From positions 1-64,000 of the forward strand of contig JAFYBJ010000057.1 in the NCBI GenBank assembly GCA_017540265.1: a stretch of 64,000 bases of DNA, read 5' to 3'. Below, piece by piece: positions 35,673 through 44,854 of the stretch; the first letter of the stretch is position 1, and each line of letters begins with the position of its first letter. The DNA is from Lachnospiraceae bacterium. GTDB lineage: Bacteria; Bacillota; Clostridia; Lachnospirales; Lachnospiraceae. The notes under the pieces were generated by a model. The model had not been told where the DNA came from. It searched no databases and saw nothing but the letters and a program-made list of their open reading frames with translations. Both the position numbers and the translations under genes were made by a program.

Positions 35673-36071
35673 ATGGCGGATACATTCAGATTGAAGATCA
35701 TCACTCCCGACAGGGTATTTTATGAAGGGGACGTGGTGATGGCGGAATTCAATACCACGGAGGGCGGCATAGGCATATATAAAAACCATGTGCCTCTTAC
35801 CGTGATCATTCGTCCGGGCGTGCTCACCATAACAGAGCCTGAGGATGAAAAGAGGGCAGCTCTTCATGCAGGTTTTGCAGAGGTGCTCGGAGATAAAGTC
35901 ACGATACTTGCGGAGAGTATCGAATGGCCTGACGAGATAGATATGGAAAGGGCCCAGTCAGCCGAGGAAAGGGCGAGGGAACGCATAGCGAACAAGCCTG
36001 ACGGCGTTGATCTGGACAGAGCCGCTGTTGCTCTGCAGAGAGCTATAGCGCGTATAAACTGCCTCAAATAA
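35673..36071 (+). CDS. atpC: ATP synthase F1 subunit epsilon
   Basis: 132-aa regulatory subunit with the N-terminal beta sandwich (FRLKIITPDRVFYEGDVVMAEF-like start, then TTEGGIGIYKNHVPL) and the C-terminal helical hairpin. Last gene of the operon, 15 bases after atpD, followed by a terminator. Confidence 0.95.
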   Translation: MADTFRLKIITPDRVFYEGDVVMAEFNTTEGGIGIYKNHVPLTVIIRPGVLTITEPEDEKRAALHAGFAEVLGDKVTILAESIEWPDEIDMERAQSAEERARERIANKPDGVDLDRAAVALQRAIARINCLK

Positions 36072-36087
36072 GAAATTACTAGAGCAT

Positions 36088-36117
36088 GAAGCCCTCCCAA
36101 ATGACTGGGGGGGCTTC
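36088..36117 (+). terminator. Terminator of the atp operon
   Basis: 11-bp stem GAAGCCCTCCC (36088-36098) / GGGGGGGCTTC (36107-36117) with one G-T pair and an 8-base loop, followed by TTAT. The T run is short, so termination may be partial and the next gene could receive read-through. Confidence 0.65.
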
Positions 36118-36133
36118 TTATCGTAAGGGAATA

Positions 36134-38698
36134 ATGGATATAAAAGAGGTCATAAAAAAAGCAAACCCGGGAAGTGTGATGTTAAAAGCGCTGTATTGCG
36201 CAGTTGTGTTCATCGCATCTCTTTTTATATTAAGTGCCATAATGAACAGGGGAAATACGGATATGACCGCAGTCATGGAAGAGCCATCATTTCCCGATAT
36301 CGTATTCGTAAAGAACGGTCTGGAATACAACCGTATGCACGGATATTCACAGGATATGGACATTGCGATGATGCAGGGAACTGTAACACCTCTTTCGGAC
36401 GACAGACTCTTAGATATTTATGTCAGGAAGTATGGAAATACTATAAAAAGCATAAACTTCACCGTGCGGAATATCGCGGACGGAAGGCTTATTGAAAACA
36501 GTGCCGTTACGGAATATCACGAAAATGAAGAGGGGATAAGGGCGGATCTTATCTTAAAGGATCTGCTGGAGGAAGGCCGTGAGTATTCGCTTATGGTGAC
36601 TCTCGTGGGAGAGGACGGAAGAGAATTCGATTACTATACCACGATAATCAAACGTGCGGATCTTTCTGAAGCGGAAAAGCTTGATTTTGTTTATTCTTTT
36701 CATAAAAGCACCTATTCAAGAAATGAAGCTGAAGAAAAGCTGGCAAAATATATGGAAAGCGATGAGACCGGAGATAATACCACCTTAAGCCGGGTGGATC
36801 TACATTCAAGTCTTGATCAGCTGGCATGGGGAGTATTAAAGCCGGAGGAGATCATAAGTCCGGTAGCGTATATTAACGAGATCGATGAAGAGACTGCGGA
36901 TATAAGGCTTGAGTATGCGGTAAGGATAGCGGATATCGAGCATAATCCCGAGCTTTTTGTAAGTGAGAGTTACAGGATAAGGCTTGGTGGAGAACGTATA
37001 TATCTGCTTGATTATGTGAGGGAGTGTGAACAGATCTTTAAACCGGGCATCAGTGTGATAGCGGGAAATAAGATCGTGCTCGGGATCACGGACAGAGAAG
37101 TAGTAATGGCGGAAAATAATGACGGTTCGGATCTTGCCTTTGTAAATGCAGGCAGGCTGTTTGTCTATGATTCCTCAGATGAAAGTCTTGCATATGTATT
37201 TGGGTCACATGACGGAGATATTTCTGACAGAAGGGAAACGGAGAGAGAAAACGGTATAAGGATCTGTTCCGTTGATGAGACCGGAAATGTACGTTTTATC
37301 GTATACGGATATATGAACCGGGGAAAGCATGAAGGCAGTATGGGAACCGCGGTCTATTATTATGACAATGTATTGAATACCGTTATGGAAGAAGTATTTA
37401 TCCCTTATGACGGGGCTTTTCCCTGTCTTGCCGAAAATATAAAAAGACAGGTCTATGCCGGATCGGATGGTTTTGTATGCTCATACAGGGATGGCAGTTT
37501 TTTAAAGACTGTCCTGGACAGCAATGTAACGGAAGTCCTTGCGGAAGGTCTTTCGGAAACCGAATTCAGGGCTTCTAAGGACGGAAGCATGGCGGCCTGG
37601 GTTGAGGCCGGAAATGCTTATGATGCCGGAGAAATGCACATTCTTAACATGGTCACGGGAAGGTCGACGGATGTTAAATCCGAAAAAGGTGAATACATAA
37701 GGCCTGTAGGATTTTTCGGGAATGATGTGATATACGGCATAGCACGTGCCGGGGATATATATGAGGATAAATCCGGAAGAACGGTATTCCCTATGTATTG
37801 TTTAAGGATAAAGGGTGAAGACGGCAGTATAAAAAAAGAATACAGGGAAGAAAATATATACGTGACCGGTATCGAAGAGGGAAGCGGCATGTACAGGTTA
37901 AAACGTGTAAAACTTACCGGAAGCCGTTTTGAAGAGATCGAAGATGACAGGCTTATGGACAATTCCACACCTGTTTACGGAAAGAATACCGTAGCTCCCG
38001 TGGTGACGGATGTTTATGAAACGGTCATCCAGATCGCGTTAAAAAGAAATGTGTCCATAGACAAACTCCAGTACCCTGAGCCAAAATTCGTGATATTCGA
38101 AGGAAACAGGACGGCGGAGCAGAAAAAGAATGAAGCCGGAAGACAGGGTTTCTATGTATTTAAGAGCGGGGCTGTTTCGGGCCATTACGATATACTCGCG
38201 GATGCAGTCGAAAAAAGCATTAATGAAGGCGGTGTAGTAAGGGATCCGGCAGGCAGGGCGGTGTATATGAAGACGCAGCTGATCGCAAAGAATCAGATAA
38301 TGGCGATAGAGGCTCCGGGGAGAGCTGCAGAGGGGGCATCATACACGGCTGATGACTGCATACGCAGGGTGGCGGCCTTTGAAGGAATAAGGCAGAAGGG
38401 TGATGCAAATTCAATGAGCGATAAAAAAGAGGTGCTTGCGGAATTTAAAGAATCCCTTCCGGAATATGAGATACTGGATCTCTCCGGATGCAGTATGGAA
38501 GCGGTGTTCTATTATCTTGCAATGGATATACCCGTGATCGCTTTAAAAAACAATGCATATGTTCTCCTTACAGGGTATAATGATACGGAAATAGTTGTAT
38601 ATGATCCCCTGGATGGAAGTCTTTCAAAAAAAAGCCGCCAGGTGCTTAACGGAGAATTTGAAGATTCCGGTAATATTTTCTTTACATATTTAAGGTAA
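36134..38698 (+). CDS. Membrane-anchored extracytoplasmic protein with C39-like C-terminal domain
   Basis: 854-aa protein. A TM anchor at about residues 20-40 (ALYCAVVFIASLFILS) is followed by a long extracytoplasmic region rich in beta strands. The last 110 residues (from the IRRVAAFEGI segment to GNIFFTYLR) resemble a C39-like peptidase fold, including VLLTGYNDTEIVVYDPLDG with the usual Asp of GY(D/N)...DP. The catalytic Cys-Gly-Pro start and the His before the Gly-Tyr are not evident, so it is probably a non-catalytic binding module. I chose ATG 36134 with AAGGGA upstream. It lies 7 bases before the CwlO-like gene; the three genes to 41427 form an envelope operon. Confidence 0.75.
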   Translation: MDIKEVIKKANPGSVMLKALYCAVVFIASLFILSAIMNRGNTDMTAVMEEPSFPDIVFVKNGLEYNRMHGYSQDMDIAMMQGTVTPLSDDRLLDIYVRKYGNTIKSINFTVRNIADGRLIENSAVTEYHENEEGIRADLILKDLLEEGREYSLMVTLVGEDGREFDYYTTIIKRADLSEAEKLDFVYSFHKSTYSRNEAEEKLAKYMESDETGDNTTLSRVDLHSSLDQLAWGVLKPEEIISPVAYINEIDEETADIRLEYAVRIADIEHNPELFVSESYRIRLGGERIYLLDYVRECEQIFKPGISVIAGNKIVLGITDREVVMAENNDGSDLAFVNAGRLFVYDSSDESLAYVFGSHDGDISDRRETERENGIRICSVDETGNVRFIVYGYMNRGKHEGSMGTAVYYYDNVLNTVMEEVFIPYDGAFPCLAENIKRQVYAGSDGFVCSYRDGSFLKTVLDSNVTEVLAEGLSETEFRASKDGSMAAWVEAGNAYDAGEMHILNMVTGRSTDVKSEKGEYIRPVGFFGNDVIYGIARAGDIYEDKSGRTVFPMYCLRIKGEDGSIKKEYREENIYVTGIEEGSGMYRLKRVKLTGSRFEEIEDDRLMDNSTPVYGKNTVAPVVTDVYETVIQIALKRNVSIDKLQYPEPKFVIFEGNRTAEQKKNEAGRQGFYVFKSGAVSGHYDILADAVEKSINEGGVVRDPAGRAVYMKTQLIAKNQIMAIEAPGRAAEGASYTADDCIRRVAAFEGIRQKGDANSMSDKKEVLAEFKESLPEYEILDLSGCSMEAVFYYLAMDIPVIALKNNAYVLLTGYNDTEIVVYDPLDGSLSKKSRQVLNGEFEDSGNIFFTYLR

Positions 38699-38705
38699 CA
38701 GGAAG

Positions 38706-40013
38706 ATGGTGAAAAGATCTTTTTATAAAATACGGATTATGGTCCTTGCGCTTGCAGTGGCATCCTTATGCATGTTTAATTCCTATGATTCGTTTGCCGC
38801 TCCGGATCCCGATACGGATACATCCGGGCTTGAGGCCGAAAAAAAGGAAGCGGAGAAGGAACTTAAAGGGATAAAGGCATCCATCGAAGAACTGGCCGCA
38901 AAGAAGGCGGATAAAGAAGAGGAGATGGATCAGGTATCGGAAGCTCTTACCGAGGTATTGGCATCGATAGAGCAGCTTGATATACAGATAGAGGAAAAGG
39001 GAGCGCAGATAGAAGAGACTGCCGTAAGCCTTAATGAAGCTGTGGAGAAACAAAATGCCCAGTATGAGGCCATGAAGATCCGCATCCGTTATATGTATGA
39101 AAAGGGTGATGCGGGATATGCGCAGATGCTTATGGAGGCCGGAAGTTTCGCAGATATGCTGACAAAGGCTGATTATATCGAGGAGCTTTATGTATATGAC
39201 AGAAAGATGCTAAGCGATTACGAGCAGTGCGCAAAAGAGACCGAGGCGTTAAAAAAATGTTTTGAGGAAGAAGAGGAAGCTCTTATTGCTTTAAAGAAAG
39301 AGAGCGAGAATGAAAAAGCCAATATGGAAGGAGTGCTTGCGGAGCTTGAAGAGAGCGCTGCGGCCTATGCCGAAGAGATAGCGGAAGAAAAGGCTGAGGC
39401 AGACCGGTATGAGGCAATGATAGCCGCGAAAAACGCGGAGATAAAGAGACGAAAAGCCGAGGCTGAGCGCAGGGCAAGAGAAGAGGCAAAGCGCAGGGAA
39501 GAGGAAAGGAAAAAAGCTGAGGCTGCAAAAAAGGCTGCGCAGGAAGCCGCAAGAGCCGCTCAGAATGCAAAAGCGGCCGAAAGCTCGGCGAAAGAAGCAA
39601 GGGATTCCGGAACTGTGACCACAGGCAGCGGAAGCTATGATATATCTTCCATATCTTCTGCAAAAGGAAGTGAGAAGGGTAAGAACATAGCGGCTTTTGC
39701 ATGCAAATTCATAGGGAATCCTTACGTGCCGGGAGGGACCAGCCTTACAAACGGCGCAGACTGTTCGGGCTTTGTATTTTCGGTATACGGTGAGTTTGGG
39801 ATCAAGGTTCCGCGAACATCTTATGAACTGCGGAGCGCCGGGAAAGAAGTGTCATATTCGGATGCGCAGCCGGGAGATGTGGTCTGCTATCCCGGTCACG
39901 TGGGTATATATATTGGCAACGGCATGATAGTCCATGCCAGCACTGTTAAGACCGGTATCAAGATATCGAATGCCAATTACAGAGATTTTATAACGATCAG
40001 AAGGATAGTCTGA
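38706..40013 (+). CDS. CwlO-like secreted NlpC/P60 peptidoglycan endopeptidase
   Basis: 435-aa secreted hydrolase. A signal peptide ends near SFAAPD (residues 1-32). Residues 40-300 are a coiled coil of Glu/Lys/Ala, with an internal AGSFADMLTKADYI segment typical of CwlO/PcsB-like regulatory coils. The C-terminal NlpC/P60 domain has catalytic Cys in GADCSGFVFSVYG and His in PGHVGIYIGNGMIVHAST. It would cut D-Glu-(meso)Dap type stem-peptide bonds. CwlO-type coils usually bind FtsEX; no FtsEX is in the window. It lies one base before the L,D-transpeptidase gene. Confidence 0.9.
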   Translation: MVKRSFYKIRIMVLALAVASLCMFNSYDSFAAPDPDTDTSGLEAEKKEAEKELKGIKASIEELAAKKADKEEEMDQVSEALTEVLASIEQLDIQIEEKGAQIEETAVSLNEAVEKQNAQYEAMKIRIRYMYEKGDAGYAQMLMEAGSFADMLTKADYIEELYVYDRKMLSDYEQCAKETEALKKCFEEEEEALIALKKESENEKANMEGVLAELEESAAAYAEEIAEEKAEADRYEAMIAAKNAEIKRRKAEAERRAREEAKRREEERKKAEAAKKAAQEAARAAQNAKAAESSAKEARDSGTVTTGSGSYDISSISSAKGSEKGKNIAAFACKFIGNPYVPGGTSLTNGADCSGFVFSVYGEFGIKVPRTSYELRSAGKEVSYSDAQPGDVVCYPGHVGIYIGNGMIVHASTVKTGIKISNANYRDFITIRRIV

Positions 40014-40014
40014 A

Positions 40015-41427
40015 ATGTCGGAAGAAAATAAAAAAAAGTTAAAGCCGCAATACATCATACTGATCATAAGCCTTGTCATATTGCTTTTGATATATCTTTA
40101 TGGAGTTTTCCGTTACCGGGACAGTTTCTTTCCCGGAACGTTTATTGACGGAAAAGATTATTCGGGAATAAAAGTACAGGCTGCGGATGAAAGGCGTTAT
40201 GCAGAGGATCAGAGCTATACACTTTCAATAAAGGGACGCGATGGGCTTGCAGAGATCATCAGCGCAAAGGAAATAGGGCTTAAGACTTCTTATTCCGAGA
40301 GTATGCCGGAGCTTAAGAAAAAGCAGAATGCTTTTCTCTGGCCATCCTCATTGTTTAGTGACAGCAGCATAAATCTTATAAAGACTGTAAGTTATGACCG
40401 GGCAATGCTTGATAAAAGGGTAGCTGCGATAGAGACCTTTAAGAATGCAAAGGAACCTGAAGATGCGCATATAGGCGATTATGTGGAAGGATCCGGCGCT
40501 TACTCCATTGTAAGTGAAAATGAAGGAAGCGCGGTGGATGGGGAAAGGCTTATCGAAGTGCTTGATACATCCATTAAAAACGGCATAAGGGATCTTGATA
40601 TAGACCTGGCGGGATGTTATAAGACTCCGCTTGTGAGGTCAACAGATGAGGGACTCCTTAAGGAACTTGAAAAAGTAAATAAATATAAGGATGTTGTGAT
40701 CAATTACAAATATGCGGAAGCGGTGATCACCATCGATTTTGATGAGATACACGCGCTTATCGATGCATCGTCAAATACGGTATCCGTGGATGCAGCAAAG
40801 GCAGCGGCTTTTATAGACTCATTTGCAGAAGCTCATGATACAAGAGGTGTGAGTGAGAATTTTACCACGGTTTCAGGAGATACCATACTTTTACCAAAGG
40901 GAAAGAATTACGGATGGGAGATAGACAGGGAAGCTGAGACTGCGGCCCTTATAGCTGATATTGAAAAGGGAGGCGTCACCACAAGAGAGCCGTTTTTCTC
41001 CTGCACTGCCTGGGCAGGCGGAGAGGATGATATAGGCGACGACTATGTGGAAGTGAATATGACAAAACAAAAGGTATATCTCATAAATGACGGTAAGGTT
41101 GTTTTTGAATCCGACTGTGTGACGGGACTCATGAATAAGGAAAGGGCCACTCCCGAGGGAATATACGGAATAACCTATAAGAGAAGGAATGCCACACTCC
41201 GTGGGCCGGGATATGAATCACATGTTAAATACTGGATGCCCTTTAACAGGGGCGTGGGGCTGCATGATGCCCTCTGGAGAGGAAGGTTTGGCGGTACCAT
41301 CTACATAAGGAACGGATCTCACGGATGTGTGAACCTTCCGCTTAAATCGGCGGAAACAATATACAATTCCGTTGAAAAGGGATTTCCGGTGATATGTTAT
41401 TTTGAGCCTGAAAAGGAAGAGGAATGA
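40015..41427 (+). CDS. L,D-transpeptidase (YkuD) with N-terminal TM anchor
   Basis: 470-aa membrane-anchored enzyme forming 3-3 cross-links in peptidoglycan or attaching proteins to it. TM helix at about residues 14-35 (IILIISLVILLLIYLYG), then a putative peptidoglycan-binding-4-like region, and the YkuD domain with the catalytic NGSHGCVNLPLKSAE near residue 440. No signal cleavage site. It starts one base after the NlpC/P60 gene, so hydrolase and cross-linker are coupled. Confidence 0.92.
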   Translation: MSEENKKKLKPQYIILIISLVILLLIYLYGVFRYRDSFFPGTFIDGKDYSGIKVQAADERRYAEDQSYTLSIKGRDGLAEIISAKEIGLKTSYSESMPELKKKQNAFLWPSSLFSDSSINLIKTVSYDRAMLDKRVAAIETFKNAKEPEDAHIGDYVEGSGAYSIVSENEGSAVDGERLIEVLDTSIKNGIRDLDIDLAGCYKTPLVRSTDEGLLKELEKVNKYKDVVINYKYAEAVITIDFDEIHALIDASSNTVSVDAAKAAAFIDSFAEAHDTRGVSENFTTVSGDTILLPKGKNYGWEIDREAETAALIADIEKGGVTTREPFFSCTAWAGGEDDIGDDYVEVNMTKQKVYLINDGKVVFESDCVTGLMNKERATPEGIYGITYKRRNATLRGPGYESHVKYWMPFNRGVGLHDALWRGRFGGTIYIRNGSHGCVNLPLKSAETIYNSVEKGFPVICYFEPEKEEE

Positions 41428-41428
41428 T

Positions 41429-42853
41429 TTGGGGATTTTCTTTGAAGAGATAGAAAAACTCTGCGGAAGGGGTGACACACCTTTTCATATGCCGGGGCAT
41501 AAAAGAAAGATGCTTAAAGAAAGCGGCACTTCGTCAGCTGAAGCATTTTTTTCGGAATGGTATAAAAGAGATCTTACGGAGATAAACGGGAGTGATGACC
41601 TGCATGCGCCGGAAGGTATCATAAAGGAAGCTGAAGAAAGAGCAGCAGGGCTTTTTAATGCAGAGCACGCATATTTCCTTGTAAACGGCAGCAGCGCAGG
41701 CATTCTTGCTTTGTTAAGTGCATATTTAGACCCGGGGGACTGTTTTATTATGGCAAGGGGTTCCCACGTATCGGCATATAATGCAGTGATGCTAAGAAGG
41801 CTTGAGCCGGTGTATGTCTGCGGAGATACGGATGAAGAAAGCCTTGCGGAGATCTGTCCCGGCAGGGAGATCATTAAGAAGGCGCTTAAAGAACATCCGG
41901 ATGCAAAAGCCGTATTTATCGTATCTCCCACCTATGAGGGGTTTTATGCGGATATAAGGGGGATCGCGGAAGCCGCACACGAAAAAAACATACCCCTGTT
42001 AGTGGATGCCGCCCACGGAGCGCATTTTGGTTTTTCGAAACATTTTCCGGAGAATGTTATCTCGGAAGGCGCAGATGCAGCGGTGATAAGCCTGCACAAG
42101 ACACTTCCCGCTCCCACACAGACAGCGCTGCTTCTTACTTCCGGTGTTTTTGACAGAAGAGAAAGATTAAGATATTTCCTTTCCGTATACCAGTCTTCAT
42201 CCCCATCCTATCTGTTGATGGCAGGAATAGATGAATGTGTGTCTTTAACGGAAAGATTCGGAACGGATGCCTTTGAAAGCTTTGCGGAAAGGGTAAGGGG
42301 CTTAACTGAAAGTCTTAAGTCTTTAGAGAATATAAAGCTAAAAGGCGCTTATTCGGAAGGGGATAACAGACCTGAGCCCGGGAAGCTTATGCTCATTCCA
42401 AAAGATCATTCATCAGGCGCAGAGCTTTCAGCTTACCTTGAAAAAAAGGGGATAACAGCTGAATTTGCCCTCCCTACTTATGTGCTTTTGATAATAAGCG
42501 TTTGCGATGATGATAAGGATCTGAAAAGATTAAGAGAGGCTCTTCTTGATGCAGATAAGCAAGCAGCTTTCTGGTTAAAAGGTATGAAAAAAAATAACGG
42601 ATCCAATGCTGCGGTCAGGTATATACCCGGGAAAATGATGCCTTTGTGGAAAGCTGCAGAGAGTAAGTCCGAAGAGACAGATATAAAAAGCGCTGAAGGC
42701 AGGATATGTGCGGAGTGTGTCTCTGTTTATCCGCCGGGCAGACCTTTATTCGTTCCCGGGGAGGTATTTGATACAGAGGGGCTTGAACTACTTAAAACAG
42801 CTGAAGAAAAAGGACTGAAGATAAAAGGCAGGCTTATGGCCGTAAATAAATGA
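41429..42853 (+). CDS. Orn/Lys/Arg decarboxylase (PLP-dependent)
   Basis: 474-aa PLP enzyme of the basic amino acid decarboxylase group (SpeA/YaaO-like). FHMPGHKR near the N-terminus, DAAHGAHFGF and the PLP-lysine motif SLHKTLPAPTQTA are present, and the C-terminal ERICAECVSVYPPGRP-like segment (RICAECVSVYPPGRPL) is typical. The start is probably TTG 41429, placed after GGAAGAGG and immediately after the previous stop. The specific substrate (Arg, Lys or Orn) cannot be decided here. Product would be a polyamine precursor. Confidence 0.88.
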   Translation: MGIFFEEIEKLCGRGDTPFHMPGHKRKMLKESGTSSAEAFFSEWYKRDLTEINGSDDLHAPEGIIKEAEERAAGLFNAEHAYFLVNGSSAGILALLSAYLDPGDCFIMARGSHVSAYNAVMLRRLEPVYVCGDTDEESLAEICPGREIIKKALKEHPDAKAVFIVSPTYEGFYADIRGIAEAAHEKNIPLLVDAAHGAHFGFSKHFPENVISEGADAAVISLHKTLPAPTQTALLLTSGVFDRRERLRYFLSVYQSSSPSYLLMAGIDECVSLTERFGTDAFESFAERVRGLTESLKSLENIKLKGAYSEGDNRPEPGKLMLIPKDHSSGAELSAYLEKKGITAEFALPTYVLLIISVCDDDKDLKRLREALLDADKQAAFWLKGMKKNNGSNAAVRYIPGKMMPLWKAAESKSEETDIKSAEGRICAECVSVYPPGRPLFVPGEVFDTEGLELLKTAEEKGLKIKGRLMAVNK

Positions 42854-42872
42854 TAAGTGATATGGAGAGAAT

Positions 42873-43811
42873 ATGACATTACAGCAGTTAAATTATGCTA
42901 TAACGATAGCAGAGGCAGGCTCTATCAATAAGGCGGCGGAGGTCTTATATGTCTCCCAGCCTTCACTCACCGGTTCCATGCAGGAACTGGAAAAGGAAAC
43001 AGGTTTTGCTATATTCAGACGAAGCGGAAGGGGTGTTACCTTAACTCCGGAAGGTGCGGATTTTCTTCTTTATGCCAGACAGGTAAGCAATCAGTTTCAG
43101 GAATTGCAGGATTACCTCGGCAAGTCAAAGAACAGGAAGAAGAAATTTTCTGTTTCGACCCAGCATTATTCTTTTGCGGTAAAGGCTTTTGTGGAGCTTG
43201 TGAAGGAATATGATACTTCAAGATACGAATTTGCCATAATGGAGACAAAGACAAAGGATGTGATATCAGATGTGGCAAATATGAAAAGTGAGATAGGGAT
43301 ACTTTACTTAAGTGATTTTAACCGCTCCGCCCTTATGAAGCTTTTAAAAAACGCGGGGCTTAAGTTCTTTCATATTATTGACTGCCGCCCATATGTTTAT
43401 CTCTGGTCGGGACATCCGCTGGCGAAAAAAAGTTCCATAAGCTTTGAGGAACTGACCGATTATCCCTGTCTTTCTTTTGATCAGGGAGATACCGCATCTT
43501 TTTATTATGCGGAGGAGATACTGGGTACGGAAGATTATATCCGTACGATAAAAGCCAATGACAGGGCTACCATGTTAAATCTTATGATAGGTCTTAACGG
43601 ATATACGCTCTGCTCCGGGATAATATGCGAGGAATTAAACGGGAGCGACTACCTTGCTGTTCCCTTTGATATGGATTCGGTGGAAGCAGACAGCAATATG
43701 GAAATAGGTTATATCATCAGATCAAATACTGTGCTTTCCTCTATCGGAGAGCTGTATATAAAAAAGATAAAAGAATATCTGGGGGAAATAAAAAAGGAGG
43801 TATCATCATGA
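42873..43811 (+). CDS. LysR-family transcriptional regulator
   Basis: 312-aa regulator. The N-terminal winged helix-turn-helix MTLQQLNYAITIAEAGSINK, VSQPSLTGSMQELEKETG is standard, followed by a periplasmic-binding-like effector domain. GGAGAG precedes the ATG. It overlaps the GH5 gene by 4 bases (ATGA), so both are expressed together. Inducer is unknown. Confidence 0.92.
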   Translation: MTLQQLNYAITIAEAGSINKAAEVLYVSQPSLTGSMQELEKETGFAIFRRSGRGVTLTPEGADFLLYARQVSNQFQELQDYLGKSKNRKKKFSVSTQHYSFAVKAFVELVKEYDTSRYEFAIMETKTKDVISDVANMKSEIGILYLSDFNRSALMKLLKNAGLKFFHIIDCRPYVYLWSGHPLAKKSSISFEELTDYPCLSFDQGDTASFYYAEEILGTEDYIRTIKANDRATMLNLMIGLNGYTLCSGIICEELNGSDYLAVPFDMDSVEADSNMEIGYIIRSNTVLSSIGELYIKKIKEYLGEIKKEVSS

Positions 43812-44812
43812 GAGAATGGAAGGGTTACAGTCACGGCATCGATCTGGGAGGCTGGCTTTCCCAGTGCGATCATACAAAAGAAAGGTATGAAAATTTTATA
43901 GTAAAGGATGATATAAAGCGTATCAGTGAATGGGGACTCGATCATGTAAGACTCCCGGTGGATTATGAGGTGGCTGACGGAGCGCCGGAATATATAGACC
44001 GCTGCCTTGAATGGTGCAGAGAATATGGCTTAAACATGGTGCTGGATCTGCATAAGACCTATGGTTATTCCTTTGACGAAGGGGAAGGTGAATGCGGCTT
44101 CTTTGAATCTGAAGAATATCAGGAAAAATTCTACGGTATATGGGAGAAGCTTTCTGAAAGATATAAGGATGTTAAAGAAGGTCTTGCCTTTGAGCTTCTT
44201 AATGAGGTTACAAAAAAGGAATACAGCGATGCATGGAACCGCATACTTACGGAATGCATAAAAAGGATAAGAAAGACACTGCCGGAAATAAAGATAATAA
44301 CCGGCGGATATTACAATAACAGCATAGAGGCTCTGGAAGATCTGGCAATGCCTTATGATGAAAATATCATATATACCTTCCATTGCTATGAACCTCTCAT
44401 ATTCACGCATCAGGGTGCATACTGGATATCGACCATGGACAGGGCTTTCAGGATACCGGTTGATGCAAGCTATGCACAGCTTGAAGAAGCTTCCGGAAAA
44501 AATCTTCCCTATGTGGTGGAAGGTTTTGAAGGATTTGATCCGGATAAATCACTGGGAGAGGAATATTTTGAAAGACTTTTTGCAAAGGCAGTACGTGTGG
44601 CTGAAGAACGTAATGTACCTTTGTACTGCGGCGAGTACGGTGTTATAGATCTGGCTGCGCCTGAAGAATGCCTTAAATGGTACAGTCTGATAAGCAGCGT
44701 GTTTAACAAATATAACATAGGCAGGGCTGCATGGAGCTATAAGGAAATGGATTTTGGTTTTATTGGAGAGCGGATGGAACCGTATCTTAAAGAGCTTGTA
44801 AGCTTGCTCTAA
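43808..44812 (+). CDS. Glycoside hydrolase family 5, cytosolic
   Basis: 334-aa (beta/alpha)8 hydrolase. N-terminal HGIDLGGWLSQ, the acid/base Glu in FELLNEVTKK, HCYEPLIFTHQG and the nucleophile Glu in LYCGEYGVID are all in the GH5 order. No signal peptide, so it acts on imported oligosaccharides rather than polymeric cellulose. AAAGGAGG lies inside the end of the LysR gene, 8 bases before the ATG. Regulation by the adjacent LysR is inferred from the overlap. Confidence 0.9.
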   Translation: MREWKGYSHGIDLGGWLSQCDHTKERYENFIVKDDIKRISEWGLDHVRLPVDYEVADGAPEYIDRCLEWCREYGLNMVLDLHKTYGYSFDEGEGECGFFESEEYQEKFYGIWEKLSERYKDVKEGLAFELLNEVTKKEYSDAWNRILTECIKRIRKTLPEIKIITGGYYNNSIEALEDLAMPYDENIIYTFHCYEPLIFTHQGAYWISTMDRAFRIPVDASYAQLEEASGKNLPYVVEGFEGFDPDKSLGEEYFERLFAKAVRVAEERNVPLYCGEYGVIDLAAPEECLKWYSLISSVFNKYNIGRAAWSYKEMDFGFIGERMEPYLKELVSLL

Positions 44813-44854
44813 TTCATAAGCAGGAGTTTTAACGGATCATTTTGAGGAGATAGC

